DNA of 64,000 bases from Nonomuraea cypriaca (GTDB lineage Bacteria > Actinomycetota > Actinomycetes > Streptosporangiales > Streptosporangiaceae). The position numbers and the translations under genes were made by a program. Numbering within the stretch: the first letter of the stretch is position 1; each line of letters begins with the position of its first letter. The DNA is taken from positions 1-64,000 of the forward strand of contig NZ_JADOGI010000021.1 of the NCBI RefSeq assembly GCF_015645445.1, read 5' to 3'. Of the stretch, positions 50,135 to 58,237 are shown piece after piece. Below the pieces are notes generated by a model. It did not search any database and was not told where the DNA came from. It worked only from the letters and a program-made list of their open reading frames with translations.

Positions 50135-50680
50135 GTGGACGAAGCGCGCGTGACCCGGCCAGGCCAGCTCCTCTACGTCATCGTCTGCGCCGCGGGGCTC
50201 GCCTCCGACGTCGGTCATTTGGTGACCCTGGCCCAGGACGCCGGCTGGACCGTGCAGATCGTCGCCACCCCGTCCGCGCTGGACTTCATCGACGTTCCCG
50301 CACTGGAGAAGCAGACCGGCCGGCCCGTCCGCAGCCAGTACCGCAAACCCCATGAGCCCAAGCCACCCCGCGCCGACGCCATCATCTGCGCCCCCGCGAC
50401 CTACAACACCATCAACAAGTTCGCTCACGGCATCGCCGACACGTACGCGCTCGGCCTGCTCTCCGAAGCACCGGGGCTCGGCATCCCGGTCGTCGTCCTG
50501 CCGTTCGTCAACACCGCCCTGGCCGCACGCGTCCCCTTCCAGCGCGGCGTCGACCAACTCCGGGCCGAGGGCGTACGCGTTCTCCTCGGCCCCGGCGAGT
50601 ACGAGCCCCACCCGCCGAGCGCCGGAGCCGACGACTACCCCTGGGCGCTCGCCCTGGAGAGCCTGCCGGCCCCGGACTGA
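50135..50680 (+). CDS. Flavoprotein of the HFCD/CoaC-like family
   Basis: GTG 50135 gives 181 residues. The pattern LYVIVCAAGLASDVGHLVTL, VQIVATPSALDFIDV, DAIICAPATYNTINKFAHGI and VVVLPFVNTALAARVPF matches flavin-containing Cys decarboxylase-like proteins (PAPATxNTxxK region). The active-site His is not evident, so it may bind FMN without the decarboxylase reaction. It stands alone. Confidence 0.8.
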   Translation: MDEARVTRPGQLLYVIVCAAGLASDVGHLVTLAQDAGWTVQIVATPSALDFIDVPALEKQTGRPVRSQYRKPHEPKPPRADAIICAPATYNTINKFAHGIADTYALGLLSEAPGLGIPVVVLPFVNTALAARVPFQRGVDQLRAEGVRVLLGPGEYEPHPPSAGADDYPWALALESLPAPD

Positions 50681-50685
50681 TCAGC

Positions 50686-50765
50686 GAGCCATGGAGTCAG
50701 GCGACCCACGGAGTCAGGCGACCCACGGAGTCAGGCGAGCCATGGAGTCAGGCGGGCCACGTGGT
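50686..50765. repeat. Short tandem repeat, 17-18-bp unit (CCACGGAGTCAGGCGA)
   Basis: Four to five copies of CCAYGGAGTCAGGCGAC-type units lie between the flavoprotein stop and the convergent DinB stop, the last copy reading GCCACGTGGTCAGTGG. They are non-coding. Confidence 0.7.
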
Positions 50766-51292
50766 CAGTGGCCGGTGGCGCCGTCGATGCGTTCGCGCAG
50801 CAGGTCGGCGTGGCCGTTGTGGCGGGCGTACTCCTGGATCATGACGGAGTAGACCCAGCGCAGCGACATCCTGATCTCGCGCCGCGGATCCATGAACGTC
50901 TCCTCCAGCGATCGGCCCGCCACCGTCCGGCGGACCGACTCGATCTCGCGGACGTACGCAGCCAGGTCCGACTCGGCGTCGGCGCCGTCCACCTCGAACT
51001 CGGCGTTCAGGTCGTCGTCGGTGCAGTAGAGGTAACCGACCCGCTGCCCGGCGAATCTGGTGCGGAACCAGTCGCGTTCGACCTCGGCCATGTGGCGGAC
51101 CAGGCCCAGGAGCGACAGTTTCGACGGCTCCACGCAGCGGAGTTTGAGCTGCTCGGCGGTGAGGCCGCCGCACTTCCAGAGCAGGGTCTCGCGGTGTGAG
51201 TCGAGCCAGGCGTCCGCGAGCGTGCGCTCGTCGCCCTCCACCGCGGCGAGCTGCTGGCGGGTCAGGGTGATCTCCGGAGCGCGCCAGCTCAT
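50765..51292 (-). CDS. DinB-superfamily protein (DUF664 type)
   Basis: ATG 51292 gives 175 residues. DUF664 features are WLDSHRETLLWKCGGLTAEQ, LGLVRHMAEVERDWFRTRFA (metal His) and a C-terminal MIQEYARHNGHADLLRERID with two further His. This four-helix metal-binding fold includes mycothiol-dependent S-transferases in actinobacteria; that role is possible. It overlaps the Nudix gene by 4 bp. Confidence 0.88.
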   Translation of the reverse strand: MSWRAPEITLTRQQLAAVEGDERTLADAWLDSHRETLLWKCGGLTAEQLKLRCVEPSKLSLLGLVRHMAEVERDWFRTRFAGQRVGYLYCTDDDLNAEFEVDGADAESDLAAYVREIESVRRTVAGRSLEETFMDPRREIRMSLRWVYSVMIQEYARHNGHADLLRERIDGATGH

Positions 51293-51807
51293 GGGGACGT
51301 ACCCATCGCGTCCAGCAGGACCAGCCAGCTCCGTCCCGGGCAGCGGCGCTCGATCTCGTGGCGCGGCAGCCAGTCGGCGCGCGTGCTCTCCGACGCGGCG
51401 GGCGGCCGGGTCGGACGGCCCGGCTCGCCCAGCACGGCCAGGAACATGGCCATGTACGTCAGCGGCGCGTACCGGTAGCCGGCGGGCGGCGGGTCCAGGA
51501 GCTCGATGCGCTGCCAGGCGAAGACGGACAGGGCGGCGGCGGGGAGCAGCAGGCCGGTCTCCTCGTGCAGCTCGCGGGCCGCCGCCTCGGCCGCGCCTTC
51601 GCCCGGCTCCAGGTGGCCGCCGGGAATGTCCCACCCGCGGCCCTCCCGGTCCACGTGCGTCATGAGGGTCCGGCCGGTGCCGTCCGAGACGAACGCGAAC
51701 GCCGACGTGGTCTGGCCGGCGGGCGGGAGGGTGCGGGAGAGGATCACGTCCAGCCGGTGCGCCACGGGGATCCAGGACATGGTGCTCGTCGCGATCACTT
51801 CGGTCAT
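51289..51807 (-). CDS. Nudix hydrolase
   Basis: ATG 51807 gives 172 residues. The Nudix box is complete: GGHLEPGEGAAEAAARELHE followed by ETGL. It has WDIPGG before it and a long N-terminal strand region (RLDVILSRTLPPAGQTTSAF). The substrate is unknown. It is coupled to the DinB-like gene downstream, so the two may act in one detoxification or repair step. Confidence 0.87.
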   Translation of the reverse strand: MTEVIATSTMSWIPVAHRLDVILSRTLPPAGQTTSAFAFVSDGTGRTLMTHVDREGRGWDIPGGHLEPGEGAAEAAARELHEETGLLLPAAALSVFAWQRIELLDPPPAGYRYAPLTYMAMFLAVLGEPGRPTRPPAASESTRADWLPRHEIERRCPGRSWLVLLDAMGTSP

Positions 51808-51842
51808 GGGACATTGTCTCCCGGACGGGTGCCGGGGGAGGA

Positions 51843-52589
51843 TCAGACGATGCCCCGGCTCATGGCCCGGTTGCCCAGATAGAGGCCGATCGCGGCTGTC
51901 AGGCAGGCCGCGGCGGTGCCGTACAGGATGGAGGGGTTGGTGAGGTCGCCCGCGAAGAGGGATCGCTGCGCGTCCACGACGTACGTCACCGGGTTGACCA
52001 GCCCGACGGCGCGCATCCACCCGGGCGCCGTCTCCAGCGGGAGCAGCACGCCCGACAGGAGCAGCAGAGGGAACATGACCGACTGGGTGACGACGTAGAA
52101 CATCGTGCCGCCCGGCGCAGACTTGATCGCCAGGACGAACGAGAGCGCGCCCAGGCCGACGCCGAAGACCACCAGCTGGGCCAGGCCGGCCAGGACACCC
52201 GCCGGGAACAGCTCGAAGCCCAGCGGAAGCGCCAGCAGGATGATCAGCACCGCCTGCACGAGCAGGGTGAGCACCGCCTTGGCGCTCTTGCCGACCAGCA
52301 TGGCGGTACGGTTCAGCGGCGTCACCATCATGCGCTCCATCGAACCGCCGATCAGCTCGACCAGCAGCGTGTAGCCGGCGCTCATGGGACCCGTCAGGCA
52401 CATCATGACGAGGATCCCCGGCACGAACCACTGCCACGACGACCCGACCGCCCCGCCCAGCAGCGACCCGAACAGAAACAGGAACAGCAACGGCTGCCCC
52501 ATCTCGAAGACGAGCGCGGCCGGGTTGCGCAGAGCCGGCTTGAACTCGCGGGAGAAGACGGTGACGGTGTCACGCAGGAATGTTGTCAT
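51843..52589 (-). CDS. ABC-2-type exporter permease (DrrB-like)
   Basis: ATG 52589 gives 248 residues with six membrane helices (QPLLFLFLFGSLLGG, SVMFPLLLLSGVLLPLETAP and others). LVELIGGSMERMMVTPLNRT is the cytosolic coupling region typical of daunorubicin-resistance DrrB-like permeases. Its start lies 20 bp inside the ATPase gene, so the two are translationally coupled and form one exporter. Confidence 0.88.
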   Translation of the reverse strand: MTTFLRDTVTVFSREFKPALRNPAALVFEMGQPLLFLFLFGSLLGGAVGSSWQWFVPGILVMMCLTGPMSAGYTLLVELIGGSMERMMVTPLNRTAMLVGKSAKAVLTLLVQAVLIILLALPLGFELFPAGVLAGLAQLVVFGVGLGALSFVLAIKSAPGGTMFYVVTQSVMFPLLLLSGVLLPLETAPGWMRAVGLVNPVTYVVDAQRSLFAGDLTNPSILYGTAAACLTAAIGLYLGNRAMSRGIV

Positions 52590-53511
52590 CGGTAATGCTT
52601 CTCCCGGTAAGAGCGAGGAACACGTCATCGAGCGTGGGGCGGGCGGTCTCGGCACTGGTGACCTTGATGCCGGAGTCCTCCAGAGATCTGAGGTAGCCGG
52701 GCAGCGTGGCGGCGGCGTTGGCCACGCGGAGGCGTACGGTCGTGCCCTCCGCGGTCCCCTCGCCGATCCTGGCGGCGGTCTCCGCCTCGGCTTCTGTGCC
52801 GGTGGTGACGGTGATGTGGTCGCCGGCCAGATCGTTCTTGAGCTGTGCCGCCGTGCCGTCCGCGATGATCGCGCCGCCGTCGATGATCACCACCCGTTCC
52901 GCCATGTTGTCGGCTTCCTCCAGGTAGTGGGTGGTCAGGAACAGCGTCGTGCCGTACGTCTCCCGCAGGCGGAGGATGTGCTCCCAGATCTCGGCCCGGC
53001 TCCTCGGGTCGAGACCGGTCGAGGGCTCGTCGAGGAAGAGCAGGCTGGGGCGGTGGATGAGGCCGAGGGCGATGTCCAGGCGGCGGCGCTGCCCGCCGGA
53101 CAGGGTGGCGGGCGTGCGCTTGGCCAGCGGCCGCAGGTCGAGCAGGTCGAGCAACTCCTCGGCGCGGGCGGTCGCCTGCCTGGTGCCGAGGCCGTAGCAG
53201 CGGCCCTGGGTGATGAGCTCGTCGCGTACGAGGTAGTCCTCTCCTGCGCTGTTGCGCTGGCCGACGTAGCCGATGCGGGCGCGTACGCCCGTCGGGTCGG
53301 CGTTCACGTCACGGCCCGCCACCATGGCGGTGCCGGACGTGGGCTTCAGGAGCGTCGTGAGCATGCGCAGGGTGGTGGACTTGCCCGCGCCGTTGGGGCC
53401 CAGGAAGGCGACGAGCTGGCCGGTTTCGACGTCGAGGTCGATGCCGCGTACGGCTTCCACCTTCTCCTTTTTGACTTTGAACACTCGGGTCAAGCCCCGG
53501 GTGTGGATCAT
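52570..53511 (-). CDS. ABC transporter ATPase (DrrA-like)
   Basis: The 313-residue protein has Walker A LGPNGAGKSTTLRML, Q-loop YVGQRNSAGEDYLVRDELIT, signature ATLSGGQRRRLDIAL, Walker B LLFLDEPSTGLDPRSRAEIW and the H-loop LTTHYLEEADNMAER. The C-terminal extension (RSLEDSGIKVTSAETARPTL, DDVFLALTGRSI) is the DrrA type. With the overlapping permease it makes a drug or lipid exporter. Confidence 0.93.
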   Translation of the reverse strand: MIHTRGLTRVFKVKKEKVEAVRGIDLDVETGQLVAFLGPNGAGKSTTLRMLTTLLKPTSGTAMVAGRDVNADPTGVRARIGYVGQRNSAGEDYLVRDELITQGRCYGLGTRQATARAEELLDLLDLRPLAKRTPATLSGGQRRRLDIALGLIHRPSLLFLDEPSTGLDPRSRAEIWEHILRLRETYGTTLFLTTHYLEEADNMAERVVIIDGGAIIADGTAAQLKNDLAGDHITVTTGTEAEAETAARIGEGTAEGTTVRLRVANAAATLPGYLRSLEDSGIKVTSAETARPTLDDVFLALTGRSITDDNIPA

Positions 53512-53765
53512 GATCGGTCTCCTCCGGGCATGGCGAAGAAACCCCTGGTCAGGGGCTTGGGTTGAGGATCGGATTCAGTCTGAGCTGCGGAAACCCGATT
53601 TGGCAAACGCGAACGTTACGTACACAAAAGCCTCCTACCTGCGGAAACGCCGTTTCCTGCGGTGCGCGGCGAGGTGCTTTTTCCGGCCTCTGAGGTGCTG
53701 TTTTCCATGGACTCGCGAGAAAATCTCGCGAGCCGGAAACCGCGGGGGCTGAGGGAAGGGGCGGC

Positions 53766-54000
53766 ATGCTTGTTGTTCTGGTGAACGGGTTGCCCGGCGC
53801 GGGCAAGACGACCGTGGCGCGCGGGTTGGGGCGGGCGCTCGGCCTGCCGGTGTTCAGCAAGGACGACCTCAAGGAGACCCTCGCCGACATGCTCGAACGC
53901 CCCGGCGGGGTCGGCGAGCGCGAGTGGAGCAGGAGGCTGGGGGCGGCGCCGTTGGGGCTGGGGCCGGTATTTTCGGTTGATACCTCGATATCAGTAGATA
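53766..54000 (+). pseudogene. P-loop kinase (AAA/zeta-like), N-terminal fragment
   Basis: The frame begins LVVLVNGLPGAGKTTVARGL, GLPVFSKDDLKETLADML, a P-loop nucleotide kinase start. After about 60 residues homology is lost (GPVFSVDTSISVDIS...), and the frame ends at the start of the muramidase gene. Intact relatives have about 170-200 residues. Confidence 0.65.
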
Positions 54001-54034
54001 TCTCAGGACTTGCGGAATTGTGTGAAGCTCCGCA

Positions 54035-55045
54035 ATGATCTCCGGCGTGAAACGTCTGTGGTTATTCGCGGTAATGGCGACACTTGGGATGACCGGGGTC
54101 GCCGAGGCGGCCGATGGTGTCGCCGGAGTCGACGTCAGTAACTGGACTGGCGACATCGACTGGCAAAGCGTGGCCTCGGGCGGCGGGAAGTTCGCATTCG
54201 TGCAGGCCACCGAGGGTACGGACTACCGCAACCCACGTTTCGACGCCCAGTACGGCGGCGCCGCGACGGCCGGATTGGTGCGCGGCGCATATCACTTCGC
54301 GCAACCGCACGAATCCGATGGGATAGCACAGGCCGAGTATTTCGTGCAGAACGGCGGCGACTGGGTCAGCGACGGTCAGACCGTGCCAGGTGTGCTCGAT
54401 ATCGAGAACAACCCGTACAAGGACCAGAACGGCAAGAACGACTGCTACGACCTGTCCGTGGAGGACATGGTCAAGTGGATCAAGGACTTCACCGCCGAGT
54501 ACCGCCGGCGGACCGGCCGGCACGCGATCATCTACACCACCACGAGCTGGTGGCAGAGCTGCACCGGCGACTCGGTCAAGTTCAAGTCCAACCCGCTCTG
54601 GCTGGCCCGCTGGGGCGGCGAGCCGGGTGAGCTGCCGAAGAGCTGGACGCGGCACACGTTCTGGCAGTCCTCGGACAAGGGCACGCTGGCCGGTGGGCAG
54701 AACTCGTTCAACGGCTCGGAGTCGCAGCTCAAGGAGCTCGCCAATCCGCCGGCCGAGGTGACGGTGTCGGGGGTGGCCAAGAGCAGGAAGACGTACACGC
54801 TGACCGTCTCGAACACGGGCCCGCACCCCGTCGAGAACGTCAAGGTCTCGGGGCGGGCGTACGGCGGGCAGCGGGTGGTCAAGGCGCCCGGCTGCAAGTA
54901 CAGCGGCACGGCCGTGCTGTGCTCGATCGCGGAGCTGCCACGCGGGAAGAAGGTGACGTTCACGTTCACCACCAAGCCCAAGCCGAAGGGCGGGGTGGGG
55001 ATGAACTTCACGGTCGGCTCGGTGAAGCTCACCCTCAAAGCCTGA
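54035..55045 (+). CDS. Secreted GH25 muramidase (lysozyme) with C-terminal domain
   Basis: This 336-residue protein has a signal peptide (LWLFAVMATLGMTGVAEAAD). The GH25 barrel has GVAGVDVSNWTGDIDWQSVA (first Asp), FAFVQATEGTDYRNPRF, GAYHFAQPHESDGIAQAEYF and the catalytic pair in VPGVLDIENNPY. Residues from about 240 form a DUF11/beta-sandwich-like domain (RKTYTLTVSNTGPHPVENVK). It cleaves peptidoglycan outside the cell. An AT-rich promoter-like patch (TTGATACCTCGATATCAGTA) lies 50-70 bp upstream. Confidence 0.92.
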   Translation: MISGVKRLWLFAVMATLGMTGVAEAADGVAGVDVSNWTGDIDWQSVASGGGKFAFVQATEGTDYRNPRFDAQYGGAATAGLVRGAYHFAQPHESDGIAQAEYFVQNGGDWVSDGQTVPGVLDIENNPYKDQNGKNDCYDLSVEDMVKWIKDFTAEYRRRTGRHAIIYTTTSWWQSCTGDSVKFKSNPLWLARWGGEPGELPKSWTRHTFWQSSDKGTLAGGQNSFNGSESQLKELANPPAEVTVSGVAKSRKTYTLTVSNTGPHPVENVKVSGRAYGGQRVVKAPGCKYSGTAVLCSIAELPRGKKVTFTFTTKPKPKGGVGMNFTVGSVKLTLKA

Positions 55046-55099
55046 TAAGCGGTCTGATAAGGCAGGATAAATCCCGGGGCCCACTGCGGAGGGAACGGG

Positions 55100-55621
55100 A
55101 TGAAGCGGCGGTTGGCCGTGACGGCGGCGCTGATCATGCTGCTCGCCACGGCTTCCGTGCCGCTGGCGTCGTACGTGCCGCCGAAGATCGTCAGGCTCGC
55201 GTACGAGGCCCAGGGGCGCGGGATCACGTACTCGTGGGGAGGCGGCCACGCGGAGGAGCCGGGGCCGTCCAAGGGCACGTGCAGCGGCTACACGGGCCGG
55301 ATCAGACCCTGCCCGGCCGCCCGCACGCGCGGGCTCGACTGCTCGGGCCTCACCAGGTGGATCTACGCGCTCGCCCACGGAACGGACGTCCTCGGCCCTG
55401 GCAACACCGACGACCATGTACGGAAGATGCGCCGGGTCAGGTCGCCGATGCCCGGTGACCTGGTCTTCTTCGGAAAGATCACGAAAAAGGGTGTCAAAAC
55501 TCACCATGTAGGCATCTACCTGGGCGGCGGGAAGATGATGAACGCGCCCGAGACCGGAGCCGAGGTCCGCGTCGACCGCATCACGCGGCCGAAGGACTTC
55601 GCGGGCTTCTATCGGTACTGA
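55100..55621 (+). CDS. Secreted NlpC/P60-family peptidase
   Basis: This 173-residue protein has a signal peptide (LAVTAALIMLLATASVPLAS). Catalytic residues are Cys81 in RTRGLDCSGLTRWIY and the His in KTHHVGIYLGGGKMM. The GDLVFFGK block is in place. Two extra Cys (GTCSGYTGRIRPCPA) may form a disulfide. Such enzymes cut peptidoglycan stem peptides. It follows the GH25 muramidase in the same direction by 55 bp, so the two probably cooperate in wall turnover. Confidence 0.92.
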   Translation: MKRRLAVTAALIMLLATASVPLASYVPPKIVRLAYEAQGRGITYSWGGGHAEEPGPSKGTCSGYTGRIRPCPAARTRGLDCSGLTRWIYALAHGTDVLGPGNTDDHVRKMRRVRSPMPGDLVFFGKITKKGVKTHHVGIYLGGGKMMNAPETGAEVRVDRITRPKDFAGFYRY

Positions 55622-55722
55622 CCCCCATTGCCCCCTGGCGTCCCATCAGTACCGAGTCGGTATGGCTGTAACGGGTGTGGCGTGCCGAAAATTGAGAGAC
55701 CTGACGGCTAATCTGTGCCGCT

Positions 55723-55953
55723 ATGGAAAGACGATGGGTCGGTCTCGACGGATACGAGGTCGTGGGCGTCGTATGTGCCGGGCGACAGGTGCTGCGGGTG
55801 CGCAGGCACGGGCGGATGGTCGCCGACTGCACCACCGTGGCGGAGGTGGCCAGGCACGTCGATTTGGCCGACCTGTGCGAGGTGATCCCGTTCCCCGTGC
55901 AACGCCCGGTGGAGCCCGCCGCGGCGGCCGGAACGAGTTCGCATCATCGCTGA
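55723..55953 (+). CDS. Small conserved actinobacterial protein
   Basis: This 76-residue protein starts at ATG 55723 (MERRWVGLDGYEVVGVVCAG). It has a beta-rich body (RQVLRVRRHGRMVADCTTVA) and the end EVARHVDLADLCEVIPF. Similar short proteins of unknown function are common in actinomycetes. It lies 40 bp upstream of the tRNA-Thr gene. Confidence 0.7.
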   Translation: MERRWVGLDGYEVVGVVCAGRQVLRVRRHGRMVADCTTVAEVARHVDLADLCEVIPFPVQRPVEPAAAAGTSSHHR

Positions 55954-55992
55954 CTGCCGTGTATGGTTACACCTGTCCGCAGCGCCGGACAG

Positions 55993-56065
55993 GCCCCTAT
56001 AGCTCAGTCGGCAGAGCGTCTCCATGGTAAGGAGAAGGTCAACGGTTCGATTCCGTTTGGGGGCT
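55993..56065 (+). tRNA. tRNA-Thr (anticodon GGT)
   Basis: The full cloverleaf is present: acceptor GCCCCTA/TGGGGGC (one G-U), D-arm GCTC-AGTCGGCAGA-GCG, anticodon arm TCTCC-ATGGTAA-GGAGA with GGT, variable AGGTC, and T-arm AACGG-TTCGATT-CCGTT. CCA is not encoded. A terminator hairpin follows at 56080. Confidence 0.95.
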
Positions 56066-56079
56066 CGCATTACTCAGGA

Positions 56080-56113
56080 AACGCCCGACCCGCGGTTTGC
56101 GGAGTCGGGCGTT
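56080..56113 (+). terminator. Hairpin terminator after tRNA-Thr
   Basis: AACGCCCGAC and GTCGGGCGTT form a 10-bp perfect stem around a 14-nt loop. It begins 15 bp after the tRNA. Confidence 0.75.
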
Positions 56114-56254
56114 CGTCGTTGCGGGGCGATGCGCTCGCCGGCCCGATGTCGCTGCTCAGCGGGTCCGCCGGGCCGCTAAACAAGTTGCGACCTTTTTCGA
56201 GCTCTGTACGCTTTCTGCCTATCACCTCAATCCCTCACGGAACGGACCACTGCC

Positions 56255-56986
56255 GTGGCGAAGCTGAACCAGATCCTCGCCGTGGAGAAGGGCGTCAAGG
56301 CCAGTAGCCAGCGCGCGGTCACGGACGCCTACCACACCATTCAGAAGGCGCCGCTGCTGTCGGGCCTGTCCCGCACCTACCAGCCGATCGACGACGAGGG
56401 CGAGCAGCTGCCTCCTGAGTCCACCCGTGTCCAGGTGAAAGGTGAGCAGGTCCTGGCCGACGTGGCGAAGGCTCTCACGCGGCTGTTCGACGTGACCGCC
56501 ACCAAGGACTGGGCCAACTGCGCCGCCAAGGCCAACGTGGTCGTCGACGGGGAGGTCCTGCTCGAGGAGGTGCCGGTCACGTTCCTGCTGTTCCTGGAGA
56601 AGCAGCTCGCCGACCTGCACACGTTCATCGCGAAGCTGCCGACGCTCGACCCGGCGGAGACGTGGACGCTCGACGACAACGCCGAGGCGTGGCGCGCGGA
56701 CGCGGTCAAGACCACCCGCACCAAGAAGGTGCCGCGCAACCACGTGCTCGCCGAGGCGACGGACAAGCACCCGGCGCAGGTGCAGGTCTACAACGAGGAC
56801 ATCGTCGTCGGCTACTGGACCAAGGTCGCGTTCTCCGGCGCGCTGCCGGCGCGGCGCGTGAACGAGCTGCTCGCGCGGGTGCAGAAGCTGCAGGACGCCG
56901 TCAAGTACGCCCGTGAGGAGGCGAACGGCCACGTCGTGGACGACCAGGAGGTCGGCGCTAGGCTGTTCCGCTACCTACTGGCCTGA
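56255..56986 (+). CDS. Conserved DUF7873-like protein heading a tRNA-like array
   Basis: This 243-residue protein begins MAKLNQILAVEKGVKASSQR. Conserved blocks are LPPESTRVQVKGEQVLADVA, TATKDWANCAAKANVVVDGE, KKVPRNHVLAEATDKHPAQV and KYAREEANGHVVDDQEVGAR. Similar proteins occur in actinobacteria and some actinophages (family name from memory). Twenty base pairs after its stop begins an array of three tRNA-like sequences, so it may bind or process those RNAs. No catalytic motif is evident. Confidence 0.75.
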   Translation: MAKLNQILAVEKGVKASSQRAVTDAYHTIQKAPLLSGLSRTYQPIDDEGEQLPPESTRVQVKGEQVLADVAKALTRLFDVTATKDWANCAAKANVVVDGEVLLEEVPVTFLLFLEKQLADLHTFIAKLPTLDPAETWTLDDNAEAWRADAVKTTRTKKVPRNHVLAEATDKHPAQVQVYNEDIVVGYWTKVAFSGALPARRVNELLARVQKLQDAVKYAREEANGHVVDDQEVGARLFRYLLA

Positions 56987-57005
56987 CCCAGAGACTCCCC
57001 GTTGA

Positions 57006-57091
57006 GCGCGGGGTGCGCGAGAGCGCAAAGCTGAAGCTCAGGCTGAAGCTGACGAACGGCTCAAGTGGAGGTTCGAACCCTTCCCCGGGCA
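57006..57091 (+). ncRNA. Aberrant tRNA-like sequence A (86 nt)
   Basis: Acceptor GCGCGGG/CCCGGGC (one mismatch) and T-arm GGAGG-TTCGAAC-CCTTC are intact. The D-arm is a bare GCGC-GAGA-GCGC hairpin without the conserved GG. The 40 nt where anticodon and variable arms belong contain AGCTGAAG repeats and no standard anticodon arm. It is followed after 5 nt by the next unit. Confidence 0.55.
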
Positions 57092-57096
57092 CACGG

Positions 57097-57234
57097 GCCC
57101 GGGTAGCCCAAGTGGTAGAGGCGGCCGATCAAGTTCAGATTCTCGCTCTAGGCTCAGCATTGACCGTCGAGCGCCAGATCAACCGAGGACGGGCTGTGAT
57201 TGTTGAGATGCCGGTTCGAATCCGGCCCGGGGCT
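57097..57234 (+). ncRNA. Aberrant tRNA-like sequence B (138 nt, expanded central region)
   Basis: Acceptor GCCCGGG/CCGGGGC (one mismatch), TA, a class II-type D-arm GCCC-AAGTGGTAGA-GGCG and T-arm GCCGG-TTCGAAT-CCGGC are well formed. Between D- and T-arms lie 86 nt rather than about 30, including a CGCTC/GAGCG hairpin. It may be a tRNA-mimic (YrlA-like), a tRNA with an insertion, or a fused decayed tRNA pair. Confidence 0.55.
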
Positions 57235-57240
57235 CTACGT

Positions 57241-57322
57241 GCCCCGGTGGCTCAATGGCAGAGCACACATCGTCAGGACTGACCTGTCCTCTTAAACGCC
57301 GCTGGCGCCGTACATGGCGGCA
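57241..57322 (+). ncRNA. tRNA-like sequence C (5' part only)
   Basis: The acceptor 5' strand GCCCCGG, TG and a canonical D-arm GCTC-AATGGCAGA-GCA are followed by hairpins GGAC/GTCC and GCCGC/GCGGC. No TTCGA T-loop is present. It starts 6 nt after sequence B. The terminator at 57331 follows immediately. Confidence 0.45.
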
Positions 57323-57330
57323 CCACATCA

Positions 57331-57360
57331 GGCCCCCCGGCTTGGGTAGTCCGGGGGGCC
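57331..57360 (+). terminator. Terminator after the tRNA-like array
   Basis: GGCCCCCCGG and CCGGGGGGCC form a perfect 10-bp stem around CTTGGGTAGT. It would end the transcript that starts with the 56255 gene and includes the tRNA-like units. Confidence 0.75.
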
Positions 57361-57626
57361 GCTGCCTGTCTGAACGTCCCGCCCGCCAGGGCCGCCGTCG
57401 CCTGCTGCTAGGGTGTGTTCGGTGTGACAGGTCCCGCGTCGGCGGTGCGGCCTTCGGTCGGGCTCCGGCGGTGGCGAGACCCGTCGGCAGGTGGGGCGTT
57501 GTTATTGGATTTCGGTTGTCGGGGTTCCTGAGGCATACTGGTAGCACCCCACCCGTTCAGGTGAGTTACGAAGGTGCTCCCCGGGTCGGGTATCCTCTAC
57601 GGGGCCGGGGTCGTTACCGGCTCAAA

Positions 57627-57700
57627 GGCGGAGTAGCTCAGTCAGGCAGAGCAAACGGCTCATAATCGTTGTGTCGCCGGTTCAAGTCCGGCCTCCGCTA
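57627..57700 (+). tRNA. tRNA-Met (anticodon CAT)
   Basis: The full cloverleaf is present: acceptor GGCGGAG/CTCCGCT, D-arm GCTC...GAGC, anticodon loop with CAT at 57661-57663, and T-arm GCCGG-TTCAAGT-CCGGC. It is 70 bp upstream of rpmG, the conserved actinobacterial arrangement. Class (elongator) follows from that context. Confidence 0.95.
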
Positions 57701-57770
57701 CTGCCCATTCCCAGGTCGTCTGACCTGGGACGGGCGTGTCCATGTCCCAAACGTAGAAAGGCACTCCCAA

Positions 57771-57935
57771 GTGGCTGCCACAGACGTTAGGCCGAAGATC
57801 ACGTTGGCCTGCCAGGAGTGCAAGCACCGCAACTACATCACGCGGAAGAACCGGCGCAACGACCCGGATCGGCTTGAGCTGAAGAAGTACTGCCCCAACT
57901 GCCGCTGCCACCGCGCGCACCGCGAGACCCGCTAG
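57771..57935 (+). CDS. rpmG: Ribosomal protein bL33
   Basis: GTG 57771 follows AGAAAGG by 8 bp and gives 54 residues ([20 protein letters not shown]...). It is the zinc-binding C+ form with CQEC and CPNC pairs and the family signature [20 protein letters not shown]. It is a component of the 50S subunit. Context tRNA-Met-rpmG-MaoC-MaoC-murB is conserved in actinobacteria. Confidence 0.97.
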   Translation: MAATDVRPKITLACQECKHRNYITRKNRRNDPDRLELKKYCPNCRCHRAHRETR

Positions 57936-57970
57936 CGTCTCCAGGCGAACTTCCCCCTGCGTACCGCACA

Positions 57971-57998
57971 ACCGGCGCCCCTTGTTGGGTGCCGGTTT
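57971..57998 (+). terminator. Terminator after rpmG
   Basis: ACCGGCGCCC pairs with GGGTGCCGGT around CTTGTT and is followed by TTGT. It lies 35 bp after the rpmG stop. Confidence 0.7.
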
Positions 57999-58237
57999 GT
58001 CGCGTTTATCCACAGCAACGCCACCTCCGGTCACGGTTGTCACCACCCAGGCGGGTAAGGGGCGCGCGTGGCGGTGGGACGGTGTGGCGGTCAGCGGGCG
58101 TCTTCCTGGAGGCCATCAGCCAGGGTCGGCGGGTGGCGGTCCACTCGGCCCCGCCGTAAAAGATGATGATTTCAAAAGCCCGGCACCAGAGAGTCGGCTA
58201 CCGTTCGGGCAGCGGCCGGACTTGCGAGGGGGCACTG

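Noticed and set aside
57006..57322. Three ordinary tRNA genes
   Set aside because: Acceptor and T-arms are good in A and B, but none has a standard anticodon arm and C lacks a T-arm, so they are listed as tRNA-like RNAs instead.
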